From NCBI GenBank assembly GCA_947503965.1, contig CANNFU010000001.1:62001-126000 (forward strand): 64,000 nucleotides of DNA. Direction: 5' to 3'. Shown piece by piece: positions 1 through 10,081 of this stretch. Below the pieces are notes generated by a model that ran no database searches, was not told the origin of the DNA, and saw only the letters and a program-made list of their open reading frames with translations. How positions within the stretch are numbered: the first letter of the stretch is position 1; each line of letters starts with the position of its first letter. The stretch comes from an uncultured Paracoccaceae bacterium. Lineage in GTDB: Bacteria > Pseudomonadota > Alphaproteobacteria > Rhodobacterales > Rhodobacteraceae. The translations under genes were made by a program, and so were the position numbers.

Positions 1-384
1 CATCCGTTCGATCACTGCAAAGTTCTGCGGCGACAGGTTGCGTAGCTCCATATAGGATACAAAAACCTGATCGGGTCGCGGCAGATGGAACCGGATGTGA
101 AACCGCGTGAACGCTTCAAGCTGGCGTAACGCATCGCCCTGCAAATCGGTAGCCCTGAGGGATGTCAGCAGTTCCGCCATATGTTCGCGCATCATATCGA
201 ACAAAAGGCTTTGTTTGTCAGGTATGTAATTATACAGCGCCCCCGCCTGAACACCGACCTCTGATGCGATCTGGCGCATCGAAACAGCTGCAAAGCCGTG
301 CTGCGCAATCAGCCGCAACGCAGTGTCAAGCACCCGGGGGCCAGTGATATCGGAGTGAGAGCCTTGTTTGCGCGCCATGACCAT
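1..384 (-). CDS. TetR/AcrR family transcriptional regulator (C-terminus outside window)
   Basis: The reverse strand reads uninterrupted for 128 codons from ATG 384 (second ATG in frame at 378) to the window edge. The N-terminus has a TetR helix-turn-helix at about residues 15-60, ending in the typical GALYNYIPDKQSLL stretch where the recognition helix lies. The ligand-binding C-terminal half is mostly off the window, so the inducer cannot be guessed. A near-perfect palindrome lies just upstream of the start, which fits autorepression. The divergent neighbour is a small lipoprotein. The family is certain; the targets are inferred. Confidence 0.85.
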   Translation of the reverse strand, partial: MVMARKQGSHSDITGPRVLDTALRLIAQHGFAAVSMRQIASEVGVQAGALYNYIPDKQSLLFDMMREHMAELLTSLRATDLQGDALRQLEAFTRFHIRFHLPRPDQVFVSYMELRNLSPQNFAVIERM

Positions 385-389
385 CACTT

Positions 390-409
390 AACTGAACATT
401 CGTTCAGTT
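390..409. promoter_or_regulatory. Palindromic TetR-type operator
   Basis: Arms AACTGAAC and GTTCAGTT, 8 bp each and perfectly complementary, are separated by ATTC. The site lies 5 bp upstream of the tetR start and about 48 bp upstream of the divergent lipoprotein start. The size and symmetry are those of TetR-family operators. Binding by the adjacent TetR is an inference. Confidence 0.6.
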
Positions 410-456
410 GAAAACCCCCTTGCTCCTTTGTACGGGGCCTGCATAACCTGCGCACC

Positions 457-687
457 ATGCGATACGCCTTGATAGTCTTGTTCACGCTTGCCGGTTGCGC
501 CGAATTTCCGGTGCTCGACGACAATATCAGTGACGCGGCACGTCAAGCCCCCTACCCCACATTACAACCGCTGCCTGACACGGTGATCGCGTCTGCCGGA
601 ATTGATACGGCACTTGATGACCGGATCGCCGCCTTGCAGGCCCGCGCCGCCCGGCTGCGTCAGATCGATATCGCTGCGTTGCAGTAG
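457..687 (+). CDS. Small lipoprotein, unknown function
   Basis: A 76-residue protein with a short hydrophobic N-terminus ending in the lipobox LAGC (Cys14), so it is probably lipidated and held in a membrane facing the periplasm. The mature part has a proline-rich stretch followed by an alanine/arginine-rich segment (about residues 55-76) that could form one amphipathic helix. No family was recognised. It lies divergent from tetR and about 55 bp upstream of hom. It may be controlled from the palindrome at 390-409. Confidence 0.6.
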   Translation: MRYALIVLFTLAGCAEFPVLDDNISDAARQAPYPTLQPLPDTVIASAGIDTALDDRIAALQARAARLRQIDIAALQ

Positions 688-742
688 CCGGGCCTATTCG
701 CTAGTACGCCACTATACGCTGACACAACGATAGGACCGCCTG

Positions 743-2029
743 ATGACTTCACCGCTTCGCCTTGGAATTGCTGGTCTCGGGACGGTCGGTGTGGGCATTG
801 TCCGGATCGTTCAGAAACATGCCGCGCTTCTGGAACAGCGGGCCGGGCGGCCGATCACAATCACGGCTGTGTCCGCCCGTTCGAAAACCAAGAACCGGGA
901 TGTCGATCTGTCCGACTACGCGTGGGAAGACGATCCTGTTGATCTGGCGAAACGTGACGATATCGATGTGTTCGTCGAAGTGATGGGCGGCCATGACGGC
1001 CCCGCCAAGGATGCCACCGAAGCCGCGATTGCATCGGGCAAGGATGTGGTCAGCGCCAATAAGGCATTGCTGGCAATCCACGGTCAGACCCTTGCGGAAG
1101 CGGCAGAGGATATGGGCAAAGTCATCCGGTTCGAAGCCGCCGTTGCAGGGGGTATTCCGGTGGTCAAGGCCCTGACTGAAGGGTTGGCAGCCAACGATAT
1201 CACCCGGGTGATGGGTGTGATGAATGGCAGCTGCAATTACATCCTGACCCGGATGCAGGATGCCGGGCTGAGTTACGAAGCGGTGTTCGATGAAGCCAAC
1301 CAACTGGGATATCTGGAGGCCGATCCAGAACTTGACGTGGGCGGCATTGATGCAGGGCACAAGCTGGCGCTGCTATCGTCGATTGCCTTTGGGACGCAGG
1401 TGGATTTCGACGCTGTAGAGCTGGAAGGGATCGGCTCTGTCACCATCGAAGATATCAATCAGGCCGCCGATATGGGCTACAAGATCAAGCTGCTGGGCGT
1501 GGCCCAGCTGACCGGGCGCGGGCTGGAACAGCGGATGTCACCCTGCCTTGTGCCGGATACATCGCCCCTGGGCCAGTTGCAGGGCGGCACCAATATGATC
1601 GTGCTGGAAGGCGACGCCGTGGGGCAGATCGTCCTGCGTGGCGCTGGCGCTGGCGAGGGGCCAACGGCCAGTGCAATCATGGGCGACGTGATGGATATTG
1701 CCCGCGGGCTGCGCGTCTCCACCTTTGGTCAGCCTGCCGCCACATTGCGCAAGGCACGCGCGGCGCGCGCGGCTGTGGCAGCACCCTATTACCTGCGCAT
1801 GCAGCTTCTGGACAAACCTGGCGCACTGGCGAAGGTTGCCCATGCGTTGGGTGAGGCGGGGATTTCCATCGACCGCATGCGCCAATACGGGCATGACGAT
1901 ACATCGGCCCCCGTCCTGATCGTCACCCATAAGACAACCCGTACCGCACTGGACGAGGCACTGTCTGCCTTCAAATCGACCGGTGTGGTCACAGGCCACC
2001 CTGTCGCGATCAGGATCGAAGCGGTTTAG
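743..2029 (+). CDS. hom: Homoserine dehydrogenase
   Basis: Reduces L-aspartate semialdehyde to homoserine with NAD(P)H, the branch point to threonine and methionine, in the cytoplasm. The 428-residue length is normal for the ACT-containing form. The dinucleotide-binding loop GIAGLGTVGVG is at residues 8-18 and the conserved NK pair at 106-107. A C-terminal ACT domain (about 349-428) would give allosteric feedback, usually by threonine. The start follows GGACCGCCTG. glpX follows after 69 bp in the same direction, an order often seen in Rhodobacterales. Confidence 0.95.
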   Translation: MTSPLRLGIAGLGTVGVGIVRIVQKHAALLEQRAGRPITITAVSARSKTKNRDVDLSDYAWEDDPVDLAKRDDIDVFVEVMGGHDGPAKDATEAAIASGKDVVSANKALLAIHGQTLAEAAEDMGKVIRFEAAVAGGIPVVKALTEGLAANDITRVMGVMNGSCNYILTRMQDAGLSYEAVFDEANQLGYLEADPELDVGGIDAGHKLALLSSIAFGTQVDFDAVELEGIGSVTIEDINQAADMGYKIKLLGVAQLTGRGLEQRMSPCLVPDTSPLGQLQGGTNMIVLEGDAVGQIVLRGAGAGEGPTASAIMGDVMDIARGLRVSTFGQPAATLRKARAARAAVAAPYYLRMQLLDKPGALAKVAHALGEAGISIDRMRQYGHDDTSAPVLIVTHKTTRTALDEALSAFKSTGVVTGHPVAIRIEAV

Positions 2030-2098
2030 CGCAAACAGTCTTGTGACTGTCACACGGACAGGCTTTAGGGTGGATGTAAGTCAATAAAGGACCCAATC

Positions 2099-3064
2099 AT
2101 GTCACAAGCCCTCGATTTCAATGACCGCAACCTGTCGCTGGGCCTGGCCCGCGTGTCCGAAGCTGCAGCCATTGCCTGCACACCGCTGATCGGACGCGGG
2201 GATGAAAAAGCCGCAGATCAGGCGGCGGTGGATGCGATGCGCACGCAGTTGAACAAGCTGGATATCTCGGGCGTCGTGGTTATTGGTGAGGGCGAGCGTG
2301 ATGAAGCGCCGATGCTTTACATCGGTGAAGAGGTTGGCACTGGCACCGGGCCCGGCGTGGACATCGCGCTTGATCCGCTTGAGGGCACAACGCTGACCGC
2401 AAAAGACATGCCAAACGCGCTGGCCGTGATTGCGATGGGGCCGCGCGGATCCATGCTGCATGCGCCGGATGTTTACATGGATAAACTCGCCATCGGTCCC
2501 GGATTTCGCCCCGGTGTTGTCACGCTAGATATGTCACCGTCGGAACGGGTGTCTGCGCTTGCCGCCGCAAGGGGATGTTCGACCAATGACATCACGGTTT
2601 GTGTGCTGGAACGCCCACGCCATGAAGATATGATCGCTGAAATTCGCAGCACAGGTGCGGCCATCCGGCTGATCACCGATGGGGACGTGGCAGGCGTCAT
2701 GCATTGTGCCGAACCTGATCTGACGGGCATTGATATGTATATGGGCTCTGGCGGCGCGCCAGAGGGCGTGCTGGCGGCGGCGGCGCTAAAATGCATGGGC
2801 GGCCAGATTTTCGGTCGCTTGCAGTTCCGCAACGACGATGAGCGTGCACGGGCTGAAAAGGCCGGGATCAGCAATTTTGACCGGGTCTATACCCGTGACG
2901 ATATGGTGACAGGCGACGTCATTTTCGCAGCAACCGGCGTGACCGATGGATCATTGGTCCCCGGCATCAAACGCGAAGTGGGTTTTGTGACGGCCGAAAC
3001 AATCCTGATGCGCTCCAAGACCGGATCGGTACGCCGGATGATCTACCGCAACCCGACAAGCTGA
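2099..3064 (+). CDS. glpX: Class II fructose-1,6-bisphosphatase
   Basis: Hydrolyses fructose 1,6-bisphosphate to fructose 6-phosphate, a gluconeogenesis step that can also act on sedoheptulose 1,7-bisphosphate. At 321 residues it is the normal GlpX length. The metal and phosphate motifs are visible: GEGERDEA (63-70) and DPLEGTTL (92-99). AAAGGA sits about 8 bp before the ATG. A strong hairpin terminator follows the stop, so the hom-glpX unit probably ends here. Confidence 0.95.
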   Translation: MSQALDFNDRNLSLGLARVSEAAAIACTPLIGRGDEKAADQAAVDAMRTQLNKLDISGVVVIGEGERDEAPMLYIGEEVGTGTGPGVDIALDPLEGTTLTAKDMPNALAVIAMGPRGSMLHAPDVYMDKLAIGPGFRPGVVTLDMSPSERVSALAAARGCSTNDITVCVLERPRHEDMIAEIRSTGAAIRLITDGDVAGVMHCAEPDLTGIDMYMGSGGAPEGVLAAAALKCMGGQIFGRLQFRNDDERARAEKAGISNFDRVYTRDDMVTGDVIFAATGVTDGSLVPGIKREVGFVTAETILMRSKTGSVRRMIYRNPTS

Positions 3065-3086
3065 TTTTTTCCGTCAAGATGGATTA

Positions 3087-3113
3087 GGGCGTGGCCGGGG
3101 CCGCGCCCTTTCT
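3087..3113 (+). terminator. Rho-independent terminator after glpX
   Basis: The 10-bp arms 3087-3096 (GGGCGTGGCC) and 3099-3108 (GGCCGCGCCC) pair with a single G-U; in practice the inner pairs open to form a loop. They are followed by TTTCT. The hairpin lies 23 bp after the glpX stop and just ahead of recJ. Confidence 0.75.
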
Positions 3114-3128
3114 ATATTGTGTGAACCT

Positions 3129-4889
3129 ATGACGAACACACAAGATCATGCGTTTCTGGGCGTGACCCAATCGGCCACCGGCAGGCGGTGGATCGGCCCG
3201 TCGGTCGAAGAAGACCGGCTGTCCGAGGCCATGGCGCAGGACACCGGCCTGCCTTCGGCGCTGTGCCGCACGCTGGTCCGGCGCGGGGTCGCGGCAGAAG
3301 ACGCGCCCGCCTTTCTGGCCCCCACTTTGCGTGATCTGCTCCCCGACCCGCGACATTTGAAGGATATGGAAACCGCCGCGACGCGGTTTCTGCATGCTGT
3401 GGAAACAGGCCAAAGAATTGCAATTTTCGCTGATTATGATGTGGATGGCGGATCGTCAGCGGCACTGTTGATCACGTGGTTGCGCGCGATGGGGATCACG
3501 GCAACCTTGTATATTCCCGACCGGATTGACGAAGGGTACGGACCAAATGACGCCGCGATGGCACAGCTGGCCGCCGATCATGACCTGATCATATGCGTTG
3601 ATTGCGGGACCCTGTCGCATGGCCCAATTACAGCAGCAAAAGGGGCTGACGTCATCGTGCTCGACCATCACCTGGGGGCCGAGACACTGCCCCCTGCCAT
3701 CGCCGTGGTCAACCCCAACCGGCAGGATGAGACCGGTGATCTGGGACATCTTTGTGCCGCCAGCGTGGTGTTCCTGATGTTGGTTGAGGCGAACCGGCAG
3801 TTGCGGGTAAACAATCGCAAAGGGCCGGATTTGATGGCGATGCTTGATCTGGTCGCCCTTGCGACCGTTGCCGATGTCGCTCCGCTGACGGGCGTCAACC
3901 GCGCGTTTGTGCGGCAGGGTCTGACGGTGATGGCCCGCAGGCAACGGATCGGTTTAACCGCGCTGGCCGATGTCGCGGGGTTGGATCAAGCACCAAGCAG
4001 CTATCATTTGGGCTTTCTTCTGGGGCCGCGCGTCAATGCCGGGGGGCGCATCGGCAAGGCCGATCTGGGCGCGCGCCTGCTGGCCACCGACGACCGGCAC
4101 GAGGCAGAGGCGCTTGCGGCAAAACTTGACCAGCTCAACACAGAACGGCGCGAGGTGGAAGCCAATGTGCGCGACCTTGCGCTGCAACAGGCGACCGACC
4201 GTGGACTGGATGGCCCGCTTGTCTGGGCAGCGGGCGAAGGCTGGCATCCCGGTGTTGTCGGTATCGTCGCGGCACGGTTGAAAGAGGCGACTAACCGCCC
4301 TGCCATCGTGATCGGACTGGACGGCGATGAAGGCAAAGGGTCGGGGCGTTCGGTGTCTGGCATTGATCTTGGGGCAGCGATCCAGCGTGTCGCGGCGGAG
4401 GGACTGTTGATCAAGGGCGGTGGGCACAAAATGGCCGCCGGGCTAACCGTTGCACGCGATAAACTGGACGCTGCGATGGCCCGTTTGGGCGAGCTGCTTG
4501 CCAAACAAGGTGCCGATGCAATTGGCCCCGCTGATCTGCGACTTGATGGGTTACTGATGCCGGGGGCCGCGACGGTAGAGCTGATCCAGCAGATCGAAGA
4601 TGCAGGGCCGTTCGGTGCCGGCGCGCCTGCCCCGCGCTTTGCCTTTCCGGATGTGCAGATCCAATTTGCCAAGCAGGTTGGTGCCAATCATCTAAAAGTC
4701 AGCTTTGGCGACGGGATCGGCGCGCGGATCGACGCCATCGCATTTGGCGCCATGGACGGTCCGATGGGGCCCATGCTGATCGGGCATAATGGCGGGCGGT
4801 TTCATTTGGCAGGACGGCTGGAAATCAACACATGGCAGGGGCGTCAATCGGTGCAGCTACGGCTTGAAGACGCGGCCCCGGCACACTGA
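3129..4889 (+). CDS. recJ: Single-stranded-DNA-specific exonuclease RecJ
   Basis: A 5'-3' ssDNA exonuclease of recombination and mismatch repair. The 586 residues match the bacterial RecJ core. The DHH-superfamily motifs are present: DYDVDG (102-107, with ADYDVDGG context) and DHH (179-181). GGGHKMAAGL in the C-terminal half is the DHHA1 nucleic-acid-binding motif, and the last about 110 residues form the OB domain. ATG 3129 is preferred over an in-frame TTG at 3117, which gives only a short non-conserved extension. The gene stands alone after the glpX terminator. Confidence 0.95.
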   Translation: MTNTQDHAFLGVTQSATGRRWIGPSVEEDRLSEAMAQDTGLPSALCRTLVRRGVAAEDAPAFLAPTLRDLLPDPRHLKDMETAATRFLHAVETGQRIAIFADYDVDGGSSAALLITWLRAMGITATLYIPDRIDEGYGPNDAAMAQLAADHDLIICVDCGTLSHGPITAAKGADVIVLDHHLGAETLPPAIAVVNPNRQDETGDLGHLCAASVVFLMLVEANRQLRVNNRKGPDLMAMLDLVALATVADVAPLTGVNRAFVRQGLTVMARRQRIGLTALADVAGLDQAPSSYHLGFLLGPRVNAGGRIGKADLGARLLATDDRHEAEALAAKLDQLNTERREVEANVRDLALQQATDRGLDGPLVWAAGEGWHPGVVGIVAARLKEATNRPAIVIGLDGDEGKGSGRSVSGIDLGAAIQRVAAEGLLIKGGGHKMAAGLTVARDKLDAAMARLGELLAKQGADAIGPADLRLDGLLMPGAATVELIQQIEDAGPFGAGAPAPRFAFPDVQIQFAKQVGANHLKVSFGDGIGARIDAIAFGAMDGPMGPMLIGHNGGRFHLAGRLEINTWQGRQSVQLRLEDAAPAH

Positions 4890-4964
4890 CGCAGGTGCGG
4901 AAAAAACCGCAAAAACCCTCTTGCGCGTGCGCGGCACTTTCCATAAAAGCGGCGCACCAAGTGC

Positions 4965-5039
4965 GGTCCCTTCGTCTATCGGTTAGGACGCCAGGTTTTC
5001 AACCTGGAAAGAGGGGTTCGATTCCCCTAGGGACTGCCA
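4965..5039 (+). tRNA. tRNA-Glu (anticodon TTC)
   Basis: A 75-nt cloverleaf: acceptor GGTCCCT/AGGGACT (one G-U), D arm, anticodon stem CCAGG/CCTGG with loop TTTTCAA giving anticodon TTC, and T arm GGGG-TTCGATT-CCCC. Discriminator G and an encoded CCA end the gene. No integrase or attachment-site duplication was found next to it. Confidence 0.95.
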
Positions 5040-5143
5040 TGGTTTTCCCCTCATCACAGTTTTGACCGAGTCCTTGATTGGGGATTTACTGTTGCGCATC
5101 ACAGGCTACCCTTCAAACAAGACGCATTGAAAGGAACCTCAGC

Positions 5144-5572
5144 ATGCCGCTTAAATATCTTCATACGATGGTTCGGGTCAAAGACCTTGAAAAATCCATC
5201 GCCTTCTATGAATTGCTGGGGCTGAAGGAAACGCGCCGGTTTGATAACGAAGGCGGGCGTTTCACGCTTGTTTTCATGGCACCACCCGGGCAAGAGGAAT
5301 GTCCGGTCGAGCTGACCTATAATTGGGACGGCGATGATGGGCTGCCGTCGGACAGTCGCCATTTCGGGCATCTGGCCTATCGCGTCGATAATATTTATGA
5401 GACCTGCCAGCACCTGATGGACAATGGTGTGACCATCAACCGCCCTCCGCGCGACGGACATATGGCGTTTGTGCGGTCACCCGACAATATCTCGGTCGAG
5501 CTTTTGCAGGCCGGTGACAACATGCCCCCGGCAGAGCCTTGGGCCAGCATGGACAACACCGGCCATTGGTAA
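5144..5572 (+). CDS. gloA: Lactoylglutathione lyase (glyoxalase I)
   Basis: Isomerises the methylglyoxal-glutathione hemithioacetal to S-lactoylglutathione in cytoplasmic detoxification. The 142-residue protein has a VOC double beta-alpha-beta-beta-beta fold. Candidate metal ligands sit as in E. coli GloA: His7, Glu56, His76 and Glu119. The start ATG 5144 has AAGGA 9 bp upstream; an upstream in-frame extension is not conserved. The stop overlaps the start of the first DUF1194 gene. Confidence 0.92.
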   Translation: MPLKYLHTMVRVKDLEKSIAFYELLGLKETRRFDNEGGRFTLVFMAPPGQEECPVELTYNWDGDDGLPSDSRHFGHLAYRVDNIYETCQHLMDNGVTINRPPRDGHMAFVRSPDNISVELLQAGDNMPPAEPWASMDNTGHW

Positions 5573-6270
5573 GGGGCAGCCTCATCGCGGGGCTGTGCAT
5601 ACTCGCAGCCCCTGCGCAGGCCTGTCGGCTGGCGCTGGTCTTGGCAATGGATGTCTCTGCGTCTGTTGATGCGGCAGAAGACCAGTTGCAGCGCGGCGGC
5701 CTCGCGGCGGCCCTGCTCGCGCCCGATGTGCAGGCCGCATTTTTCGCCAGTCCTGATCCCGTCGCCCTGCTGGTTTTTGAATGGAGCGGGCGATACAACC
5801 AGCAGGATCTGACCCCCTGGACGATGATCGAAACGCCCGCTGACTTGTTTGGCGTATCCGAAACGATTGCCACGAGCAAACGCAGCCATAACGATTTTCC
5901 GACCGCGATGGGTCATGCACTGGGTCATGCGGCGATCCGTCTGCAGGAGGGTCCGGATTGTCTGTTCAAGACCGTCGATGTGGCCGGTGATGGCCAGAAC
6001 AATGATGGTTTTGGCCCGGACGAGGCCTATGCCGCCTTCCCGTTTGATGATGTGGTGGTCAACGGGCTTGTCATCAATGCCGGTGAATACGAGGCAGAGA
6101 TCCATCTGATCCCGTTTTATCGCGATCAGGTTATTCGCGGCCCTGGTTCATTTCTTGAAGTTGCAAACGGGTTTGAGGATTACGAAAACGCGATGGAGCG
6201 TAAGCTGATCCGCGAATTGTCGGCGCAAATCATGGGGCAGCTTGCCCCGGATAAGACGCCGCCGGGATGA
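5566..6270 (+). CDS. DUF1194 (VWA-like) exported protein, first of a tandem pair
   Basis: A 234-residue protein whose best start is TTG 5566, which gives a clean signal peptide (hydrophobic 5-15, cleavage after Ala19 of APAQA). A longer in-frame TTG at 5539 would put charged residues ahead of it. A MIDAS-like DxSxS motif (DVSAS, 29-33) opens a von Willebrand A-type domain, so a divalent metal and a periplasmic binding role are likely. VFEWSG, DVAGDG and FEDYENAMERKL are shared with the next gene. The start overlaps the gloA stop and the stop overlaps the next start. Function is unknown. Confidence 0.75.
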   Translation: MVRGSLIAGLCILAAPAQACRLALVLAMDVSASVDAAEDQLQRGGLAAALLAPDVQAAFFASPDPVALLVFEWSGRYNQQDLTPWTMIETPADLFGVSETIATSKRSHNDFPTAMGHALGHAAIRLQEGPDCLFKTVDVAGDGQNNDGFGPDEAYAAFPFDDVVVNGLVINAGEYEAEIHLIPFYRDQVIRGPGSFLEVANGFEDYENAMERKLIRELSAQIMGQLAPDKTPPG

Positions 6271-6980
6271 TCCGTGTTCTGGCCTGCCTGATGTTGTGGC
6301 CTGTTGCGGCAGATGCTGCCTGTCGGCACGCCCTGGCGCTGGGGCTTGATATGTCTGATTCCGTTGATACCGTCGAATACCGGCTGCAGTTGGACGGGCT
6401 TGCCTTGGCGCTGGACAGTGATCGGGTGCGCGAGGTGCTGTTCGCTCAACCAGACGCGCCGATCCGCATCGCCGTTTATGAATGGAGCGGACCACCCAAC
6501 CAGACGCTGATCCTGCCTTGGACCACGCTGAACAGCCCGTCCGATCTGACGGCTGCGCTGGATGTTCTGCGTCGTCATGAACGGCTTGTCTCGGCGCCAA
6601 CAACGGCAATCGGTTCTGCGTTGCTGTATGGTTTTGATCTGTTGGACCAGCAACCCGATTGCTGGAAACGCACGCTGGATCTGTCGGGTGACGGGGAAAC
6701 CAACACAGGCCCGCGCCCCCAGGATGTCCCCGCGTCCCGGGCCCCCGCCGGTGTCATCGTCAACGGCCTTGTCATCGGATCGGGGAATTCACGCGGTGAT
6801 GATCATCGCTTTGCCGATATAAAGGAGTTGTCATCCTATTATGGCAGGCATGTCGTGCGCGGACCGGGGGCATTTGTCGAGGTTGCCCTGGGCTTTGAAG
6901 ATTATGCTGCCGCGATGGAGCGCAAGCTGCTGCGCGAACTGGCCAGCATTGCAATTGGGCAGATGACGCCGGACCCGTAA
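6267..6980 (+). CDS. DUF1194 (VWA-like) exported protein, second of a tandem pair
   Basis: A 237-residue paralogue of the preceding gene, sharing EWSG, LSGDG/VAGDG, VVNGLVI, VIRGPG/VVRGPG and FEDYxxAMERKLxREL in the same order. The signal peptide is residues 1-17 (ADAA cleavage) and the MIDAS-like motif is DMSDS (28-32). It starts in an ATGA overlap with its neighbour, so the two are co-translated. The pair looks like an old duplication, since it is clearly homologous but far from identical. The substrate or partner is unknown. Confidence 0.78.
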   Translation: MIRVLACLMLWPVAADAACRHALALGLDMSDSVDTVEYRLQLDGLALALDSDRVREVLFAQPDAPIRIAVYEWSGPPNQTLILPWTTLNSPSDLTAALDVLRRHERLVSAPTTAIGSALLYGFDLLDQQPDCWKRTLDLSGDGETNTGPRPQDVPASRAPAGVIVNGLVIGSGNSRGDDHRFADIKELSSYYGRHVVRGPGAFVEVALGFEDYAAAMERKLLRELASIAIGQMTPDP

Positions 6981-7454
6981 CTGTGCTGGCTTTTTAGAGC
7001 GTCGTCCAACTAATCTGCAACAGTCGTTCAGAAGTGCGAGGGCAGCCCCCGCCCATGGGGGCGGTCGGGCGCTGCCCGATTTGGCAATCGGGCGGGACAT
7101 CAGCCAAGATATGGTTCAGGTTTTGAGGACGATACTCTAACTTACAACTCTATCGTAATGCGCTACCTCCCCCTGGGATCGCGCGCCGTTTGTGATGCTT
7201 GATGGCTCAAGTTCAAAACGAGAAGTCCTGGCAAAAAGAACTGATAGAGCACGGCCACGGCATACTACGCGACACACCCCCGCATCACCGCAAATCAGAC
7301 ATATGGCATCGCCTGCCGATCACTGCTTTCTGGACGACCCACCTGTGGGCTCAACGCAGGTGCTGCGGATGCAAACACGGGCCAAGGGCATTACCCGCCC
7401 CGGCCCGCCGCAACCGCTCACCATCTTACCAACACATTGCCGCGCTGAGGCGCG
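6981..7454. other. 474-bp intergenic region with stem-loops, no recognised gene
   Basis: Between the convergent DUF1194 and marR genes. Positions 7040-7077 fold into a long hairpin (outer GGGCAGC/GCTGCCC, inner CCGCCC/GGGCGG with loop ATGG). A second hairpin follows at 7075-7092 (CCCGATT/AATCGGG, loop TGGC). The two share CCC and so are mutually exclusive. Neither has a clear T-tract. Short open frames at 7192-7471 have no Shine-Dalgarno sequence or recognisable family. Confidence 0.5.
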
Positions 7455-7976
7455 TCAATAGATGTATCTGATCTGCTCTGTCCAATAGCGTTCGACGCGG
7501 CGCAGGGATGCCGTGATATCCTCGATCGCGATCTGATCAAGTACGCCGCGTTCGACCAGGCCATCTGCATGGGTGGCAAACAGCTTTGCCACCACCTCGC
7601 GCACGCCGCGCCCTTTTTCGGTCAGGCGTACGCGCACGGACCGGCGATCAATCTCGCTGCGCTGATGGTGCATATACCCCATTTCAACCAGTTTCTTGAG
7701 ATTATAGGACACGTTCGAGCCTTGATAATAGCCACGGGTTTTCAATTCTCCGGCTGTCACCTCGTTGTCACCCACATTGAACAACAACAGCGCCTGCACA
7801 GGGTTGATTTCAAGCACGCCAACCCGTTCAAATTCATCCTTGATGACGTCCAGCAATAACCGGTGCAGACGTTCCACCAACGTCAATGCATCAAGGTAAG
7901 ACGCCATAAAGGCCGCGCTGTGCGCCGCTGACAGTCCCGTTTTTTTCGGACCTTCCAGGTCCGCATGAATGCTCAT
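7455..7976 (-). CDS. MarR-type winged-helix regulator (LdtR-like)
   Basis: A 173-residue protein with a winged-helix domain at about 55-130. The segment GELKTRGYYQGSNVSYNL resembles the recognition region of the LdtR-like regulators found across alphaproteobacteria. DRRSVRVRLTEKG is the typical MarR wing. C-terminal helices (about 140-170) should mediate dimerisation. The upstream region (7977-8067) is AT-rich and suits a promoter. Family confidence is high; the LdtR assignment and targets are inferred. Confidence 0.8.
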   Translation of the reverse strand: MSIHADLEGPKKTGLSAAHSAAFMASYLDALTLVERLHRLLLDVIKDEFERVGVLEINPVQALLLFNVGDNEVTAGELKTRGYYQGSNVSYNLKKLVEMGYMHHQRSEIDRRSVRVRLTEKGRGVREVVAKLFATHADGLVERGVLDQIAIEDITASLRRVERYWTEQIRYIY

Positions 7977-8067
7977 CTTACTACTCCGTCTTCTGCTCGC
8001 ATTTCTGCTTAAGACGAAACAAAAAACATTCAGTTAAACGATAAAATTGAAATTATTTTCGCGAAAT

Positions 8068-8336
8068 TCACGCGGGGCGCGTCACGCCGTGTGCCTGTTG
8101 CGCAATTTGGGCGATCAGCCCGTCATAGTGGTCTGGCACGGAAAATTGTCCGCCAATCCAGCCATAAATATCGTGATCATTCTCGGACAAAAGCCTGTCA
8201 TAAAGCGCAAGCGCATCCGCTGACATCGCCTCCAGATGCGCATCCGCAAAGGCTGACAGGATCAGGTCCATCTCCTTGATCCCGCGCCGCATCGACCGCA
8301 TGCGCAGCCGTTTGATGGTAGTCTGCCGGTCTTCGT

Positions 8337-8340
<4 letters not shown>
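8068..8340 (-). CDS. sdhE: FAD assembly factor SdhE
   Basis: A 90-residue protein of the SdhE/Sdh5 (formerly YgfY/CptB) family, which helps attach FAD covalently to succinate dehydrogenase flavoprotein. The diagnostic RGxxE motif is RGIKE at residues 19-23, in a small helical bundle. The start overlaps the stop of the XRE regulator by 4 bp, so the two are one transcription unit on the minus strand. Confidence 0.9.
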
Positions 8341-10016
<1,676 letters not shown>

Positions 10017-10081
10017 AGCACAGCTAGGCTGAAACACGGCATTTATGGTAAACTCCCCTACAAAACGTGGGAGAGACGACA

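Noticed and set aside
2030-2098. Terminator or riboswitch between hom and glpX
   Set aside because: Only a 6-bp ACAGTC/GACTGT hairpin without T-tract, and no riboswitch-like core in 69 bp.
4965-5039. tRNA-Glu as a phage or island attachment site
   Set aside because: No integrase and no duplicated tRNA 3' end were found nearby.
7192-7471. Two overlapping small plus-strand frames after the DUF1194 pair
   Set aside because: No Shine-Dalgarno sequence, no family resemblance, and the end runs into marR.
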